Part shown: piece by piece, positions 60,209 to 64,000 of the stretch | Layout: every line of letters begins with the position of its first letter | How positions within the stretch are numbered: the stretch's first letter is position 1 | From: Bradyrhizobium sp. | GTDB taxonomy: Bacteria > Pseudomonadota > Alphaproteobacteria > Rhizobiales > Xanthobacteraceae | Direction of reading: 5' to 3' | Assembly: GCF_016219575.1 (NCBI RefSeq) | Contig: NZ_JACRMG010000009.1 | Span: 558,001 to 622,000, forward strand | DNA: 64,000 nucleotides | Made by a program: the position numbers and the translations under genes | Notes under the pieces: model-generated | Database searches by the model: none | The model's input: the letters and a program-made list of their open reading frames with translations, nothing else | What the model was told of the DNA's origin: nothing

Positions 60209-61340
60209 ATGCGCGCCGAAATCGAACGCCTCGTTGAAGAGATCAAGCAGTCGGTCGGGCTGCTGAGGAGGCATCTTTGACGTCGAGAAATCGACGGCCC
60301 GACTGGCCGAGCTGAACAAGCTCGCCGAAGACCCCAATCTCTGGAACGATCCCCAGAAGGCCCAGAGGCTGATGCAGGAGCGCACCTCGCTGGAGGATGC
60401 GCTGTCCGGCATCGGCAAGGTCGAGCGCGACCTCGACGACAATATCGAGATGATCGCGCTCGGCGAGGAGGAGAACGACGCAGGCGTCGTGACCGAGGCC
60501 GAGAAGGCGCTGAAGGAATTGAAGAAGGAAGTCGCCCGGCGCGAGCTGGAAGCGCTGCTGTCGGGCGAAGCCGACAAGTTCGATTCCTATGTGGAGGTTC
60601 ACGCCGGCGCGGGCGGCACCGAGAGCCAGGACTGGGCGCAGATGCTGTTGCGCATGTACACGCGCTGGGCGGAGAACCACGGCTTCAAGGTCGAGTTTCT
60701 CGAGGAACAGCAGGGCGAAGAAGCCGGCATCAAGTCAGCCACCATCCAGATTTCGGGCCACAACGCCTATGGCTGGCTGAAGACGGAAGCCGGGGTCCAC
60801 CGCCTGGTGCGCATCTCGCCGTTCGATTCCAACGCGCGTCGGCACACCTCGTTTTCCTCGGTGCAGGTTTTCCCCGTCATCGACGACTCCATCAAGATCG
60901 AGATCAAGGAGTCGGATGTGCGCACTGACACCATGCGCTCGGGCGGTGCGGGCGGCCAGCACGTCAACAAGACGGAATCGGCCGTGCGCTTGACGCACAT
61001 CCCGACCGGCATTGCCGTCGTCTGCCAGGCCGGTCGCTCGCAGCACAAGAACCGGGCGCAGGCCTGGGACATGCTGCGCGCCCGCCTGTACGAGATCGAG
61101 CTGAAGAAGCGCGAGGAGCAGGCCGCCGCCGACCAGGCCGCCAAGACCGACATCGGCTGGGGCCACCAGATCCGCTCCTACGTGCTGCAGCCCTATCAGA
61201 TGGTGAAGGATCTTCGCACGGGCGTGCAGACCTCCGACACCTCTGGCGTGCTCAACGGCGACCTCGACGAGTTCATGGCCGCGACGCTGGCGCAACGCGC
61301 CTTCGGCACCGGGCCCGGCTCGGTCGAGGACGTGGATTAG
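60209..61340 (+). CDS. prfB: Peptide chain release factor 2 with programmed +1 frameshift
   Basis: Read as 60209-60277 joined to 60279-61340 (376 aa). The first 23 codons ([20 protein letters not shown] plus RHL) end in CTT TGA C. Skipping one T gives [20 protein letters not shown] and continues to TAG. Recognises UGA and UAA: SPF tripeptide at 203-205 and GGQ at 248-250 ([16 protein letters not shown]). RF2 levels should be self-set, since low RF2 lets ribosomes shift past its own UGA. GGGAG precedes the ATG. Size is normal for the family. Confidence 0.96.
60263..60281 (+). promoter_or_regulatory. RF2 programmed frameshift site
   Basis: AGGAGG (60266-60271), three bases, CTT (60275-60277), TGA (60278-60280) and C. 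The internal Shine-Dalgarno and spacing match the E. coli AGGGGG TAT CTT TGA C site. The ribosome shifts +1 on CTT-T so the next codon is GAC. Confidence 0.95.
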
Positions 61341-61343
61341 CCG

Positions 61344-62219
61344 ATGGCGCACGTCGCCTTCATCGGGCTGGGGCGGATGGGCCACGGCATGGCCGGCCGC
61401 TATCTCGATGCAGGTTTCGAGGTTGCGGTGTGGAACCGCAGCAGGGCGAAGGCGGACGACCTGGTCGCGCGCGGTGCGCGATGGGCCGCTGCGCCGGCGG
61501 ATGCGGCGCTCGGCGCCGACGCCGTCATCACCATGGTGGCCGATGACGAAGCTTCCCGCGCGGTGTGGCTCGGCAACGACGGCGCCGCCGCCGGCATGAA
61601 GGCGGGTACGCTCGCCATCGAATGCTCGACGGTGTCGCACGCCCACGCGCTCGAGATGGCGCGCGAGCTGCGCTCCCGCGGCCTCGTCTACATCGACTGC
61701 CCCGTCACCGGCCTGCCGGAGGCAGCGGCCTCGGGAAAACTGACGCTGCTGGTCGGCGCCGAGGCGGCGGACCTGGAGAAGGCGCGGCCGTATCTCGCAC
61801 CGCTCTGCACCACCATCCGCCATTTCGGCGCGGTCGGCACCGGCACCGTGTTCAAGCTGATCAACAACCTGATGGGCGCGGTGCAGATCGCCAGCCTCGC
61901 CGAGGGCGTGGCGATTGCGGAACAGGCTGGCCTCGACATGAATCTGGTGGCGGAAGCGCTGTCGACCGGCGCGGTGGCAAGTCCGCAGGTGATCCGCCAT
62001 TCCAGACGCATGGTGGCGCGCGATTTCTCCGGCGCGTCGTTCACGGCAGCGCTGCGCCACAAGGATGCGGCATATGCGGTGCGGCTTGCCGAGGAGCTGC
62101 TGCCCGGCGTACCCGTTAGTCGCGCCGCGCTCGTGGCCTATGAAGAGGCGAAGGCCTCCGCGCCCGACGACGACGAAGGCAAGATGATCGAGATCGTCTC
62201 GCGGCCGAAGCAGAGCTAG
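61344..62219 (+). CDS. NAD(P)-dependent beta-hydroxyacid dehydrogenase (3-hydroxyisobutyrate dehydrogenase family)
   Basis: 291 aa. Rossmann motif GLGRMG (8-13), substrate/phosphate loop DCPVTGLPEAAASGKLTLLV and catalytic K171 in VFKLINNLMGAVQ. Family members oxidise 3-hydroxyisobutyrate, tartronate semialdehyde, 6-phosphogluconate-like or short hydroxyacids. Starts three bases after the prfB stop, so translation is nearly coupled. Substrate unproven. Confidence 0.92.
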   Translation: MAHVAFIGLGRMGHGMAGRYLDAGFEVAVWNRSRAKADDLVARGARWAAAPADAALGADAVITMVADDEASRAVWLGNDGAAAGMKAGTLAIECSTVSHAHALEMARELRSRGLVYIDCPVTGLPEAAASGKLTLLVGAEAADLEKARPYLAPLCTTIRHFGAVGTGTVFKLINNLMGAVQIASLAEGVAIAEQAGLDMNLVAEALSTGAVASPQVIRHSRRMVARDFSGASFTAALRHKDAAYAVRLAEELLPGVPVSRAALVAYEEAKASAPDDDEGKMIEIVSRPKQS

Positions 62220-62403
62220 TTCGGTCCATTTCCTGCGCTGCCTGCGGCGCGTGTCCGACGCCGATCCCTTTGCGATGGAGAGCATTGGATACTGATCGGT
62301 CCGGACGCTTGTGCAGCGCATCATTTGCAACCGCTGTTGACGACCGCATCGCGCCGGGCGACCCTGTCATCGAGGTGTCATACAAGGCGCTGCGGTCGGA
62401 GCG

Positions 62404-64000
62404 ATGTCAGGCCAGATTCCCGTCTACGATCTCGACCATATTCACGATTGTTCCGCGTCCGAGCTGCGCCTGCGCCTTGGCGGCAAGGGCGCCGGCCTTG
62501 TCGAGATGCGCCAGAAGCTCGGGCTTCCGGTGCCCCACGCCTTCGTTCTTTCGACCGCGCTATGCCGCCAGTATCTCACATCGGGCTGGCCCGACGGCCT
62601 CGACGAGGTGATCGACCGGAAGCTTGCGGCGCTCGAAAGCGCGACGTGGCAAGGCTTCGGCGACAGCGAACGGCCGCTGCTGGTCTCCGTCCGTTCGGGC
62701 GCGCCGGTGTCGATGCCGGGGATGATGGATACGATCCTCAATCTCGGCGCCAACGCCGTGACGATAGCAGGCCTTGCCGCGCGAACCGGCGACGAGCGCT
62801 TCGCGCTCGATACCTGGGCACGCTTCTGCCGGATGTATGCCGGAACAGTGCTCGGCGTTGGACGCGAAAAGCTCGGTGAGAACCTGCCGCGCGAGGCATC
62901 TGCAGCGGTGCTGCGCGCGGATATCGACCGGGTGCGAGACATTTGCGCGCGGGAGGGGACGCCGATCCCGGACAATGCGCGCACGCAACTGCGCGGCGCG
63001 ATCGAGGCCGTATTCCGTTCGAGCCGTTCGGAGCGCGCGCGGGTGTATTGCGAGCGCGAGGGGCTTGGCGAGGAGATGCCGACCGCAGTCCTGGTGCAAG
63101 CCATGGCGTTCGGAAATCTCGGCGTGTCGTCAGGCACCGGCGTCGCTTTCTCGCGCAATCCGTCGACCGGCGGAAACGAAACCTACGGTGACTTTCTCGC
63201 CAATGCCCAAGGCGAGGATGTTGTCGCCGGCATTCGTGCGAGTCGCCCGCTTGCGGCAATGCGCGAGACCCTGCCGGAGGTTCATGACGAGCTCGGCGAG
63301 GTGTTGCGCCGAATCGAGCGGCATTATCGCGACCTCTGCGACGTCGAATTCACGGTGCAGGAGGGGCGGCTGCAGATCCTGCAGGTGCGGGCCGGCAAGC
63401 GCTCCGCAATTGCCGCAGCTCGGATCGCGATCGATCTTGCGAATGAGGGGCTGATCTCGCGCGAAGAGGCCGTGCGCCGAGTGTCCGCGGAACAGCTGCG
63501 GCAGCTCAAGTCGATGGCCAGGGTGCGCGACGGCGCAACCGCGATTGCCTCGGGCGTCGCTGCGTCTCCGGGCGTGGTGTCGGGCGTCATCTGTCTTGAC
63601 CCGGATCGTGTCGCCGATCTCGCGGCAGGCGGCAGCAACGTCATCCTGGTCCGGCCGACGACGTCGCCCGAGGATGTGCACGGGATGGCGCAGGCGGCGG
63701 GCATCGTCACCGCAACCGGGGGCATGGTGAGTCATGCGGCGCTGGTTGCGCGCGGTTGGGGCATCGCCGCGGTCTGCGGCGTCGAAGCCCTGCAGTTGGC
63801 GCCTGCCTTGAGCATCGCGGGAAAGCGGCTGGAGGTGGGCGCGCGCCTGACCATCGATGGCACAGCCGGAAAGATCTATCTCGGAGAATGCGTGGAGGCA
63901 GGACATGGGGAGCCGCCTGAACTCGAGACCCTGCGGCGTTGGGCGGCGGAAGCCGGGCTTCCGTTGGGTGGAGAAGAAGACATAGGAGCGGCGCCGGGGA
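62404..64000 (+). CDS. ppdK: Pyruvate, phosphate dikinase, 3' end beyond window
   Basis: 532 codons read without stop to the window end. N-terminal ATP-grasp part: LRLGGKGAGLVEMRQKLGLP, LLVSVRSGAPVSMPGMMDTI, the AMAFGNLGVSSGTGVAFSRN loop, NAQGEDVVAGIR, then EFTVQEGRLQILQVRAGKRS. Phospho-histidine H444 lies in TGGMVSHAALVARGWG, at the place of His455 of clostridial PPDK. The TIM-barrel pyruvate domain should follow outside. Interconverts pyruvate and PEP, using ATP and Pi. The ATG has GGAG unusually close, so the start could lie slightly elsewhere. Confidence 0.93.
   Translation, partial: MSGQIPVYDLDHIHDCSASELRLRLGGKGAGLVEMRQKLGLPVPHAFVLSTALCRQYLTSGWPDGLDEVIDRKLAALESATWQGFGDSERPLLVSVRSGAPVSMPGMMDTILNLGANAVTIAGLAARTGDERFALDTWARFCRMYAGTVLGVGREKLGENLPREASAAVLRADIDRVRDICAREGTPIPDNARTQLRGAIEAVFRSSRSERARVYCEREGLGEEMPTAVLVQAMAFGNLGVSSGTGVAFSRNPSTGGNETYGDFLANAQGEDVVAGIRASRPLAAMRETLPEVHDELGEVLRRIERHYRDLCDVEFTVQEGRLQILQVRAGKRSAIAAARIAIDLANEGLISREEAVRRVSAEQLRQLKSMARVRDGATAIASGVAASPGVVSGVICLDPDRVADLAAGGSNVILVRPTTSPEDVHGMAQAAGIVTATGGMVSHAALVARGWGIAAVCGVEALQLAPALSIAGKRLEVGARLTIDGTAGKIYLGECVEAGHGEPPELETLRRWAAEAGLPLGGEEDIGAAPG

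Noticed and set aside
60372..61340. RF2 starting at an internal ATG
   Set aside because: The upstream CTT TGA C site with AGGAGG shows the true gene starts at 60209 and shifts frame.
1..64000. CRISPR array, rRNA or tRNA genes, intact IS or prophage
   Set aside because: No regularly spaced short repeats, no T-loop/anticodon patterns and no transposase, integrase or phage structural motifs were recognised.

Overview
The window reads as chromosome of a high-GC alphaproteobacterium of the Bradyrhizobium/Nitrobacteraceae type. The evidence is BA14K-like, DUF1236 and DUF2155 exported proteins, a stand-alone NDUFA12 complex I subunit, B12-dependent ribonucleotide reductase, Omp25/31-type barrels, CHASE3 kinases, very small helical proteins and several intergenic palindromic repeat families of the kind scattered through Bradyrhizobium genomes. 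No rRNA, tRNA, CRISPR array or intact transposase was seen.

Layout. 0-11 kb: tandem outer-membrane barrel genes (first one cut by the window edge), small helical proteins, a mini c-type cytochrome, a methyl-accepting chemotaxis protein followed by a 58-aa zinc-ribbon gene, YjdM, a cupin, an amidohydrolase and an SH3b envelope protein. 11-15.4 kb: a visibly lower-GC accessory patch. It holds broken vapBC, two fragments resembling the amidohydrolase 3' region, a secreted caspase-like protease, a truncated ORF between direct repeats, an unrecognised 300-aa protein and, most interesting, a protein with proteasome-family (Ntn-hydrolase) hallmarks. 15.5-28.5 kb: nrdJ, two EamA paralogues, a SAF-type oxidoreductase with a LysR gene, a hybrid kinase overlapping a receiver gene, and a BA14K-like protein. 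28.8-39 kb: NDUFA12, then catabolic and regulatory genes (MarR with two matching palindromes, DJ-1/GlxA divergent pair, isocitrate-lyase-like enzyme plus Bug-type binding protein, NhaD-like antiporter, esterase, SDR), ending at DUF2155.

39-64 kb is a housekeeping stretch: DUF2155, aat, a three-gene overlapping phosphorelay, accC-accB-aroQ, DUF1236, a DsbA-like thioredoxin, an M48 protease with TPRs, an aminotransferase, rne, an AmiC-type amidase, PBP1A, prfB (with the classical programmed +1 frameshift), a beta-hydroxyacid dehydrogenase and the first 532 codons of pyruvate phosphate dikinase. Cell-wall synthesis and cleavage (amidase, PBP1A), fatty acid synthesis (AccBC), RNA turnover (RNase E) and translation termination (RF2) lie side by side, as in related alphaproteobacteria.

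Start codons were moved inward from the longest frame wherever a ribosome-binding site or signal peptide argued for it; each case is stated. Functional calls rest on motifs read by eye; no database search was possible.
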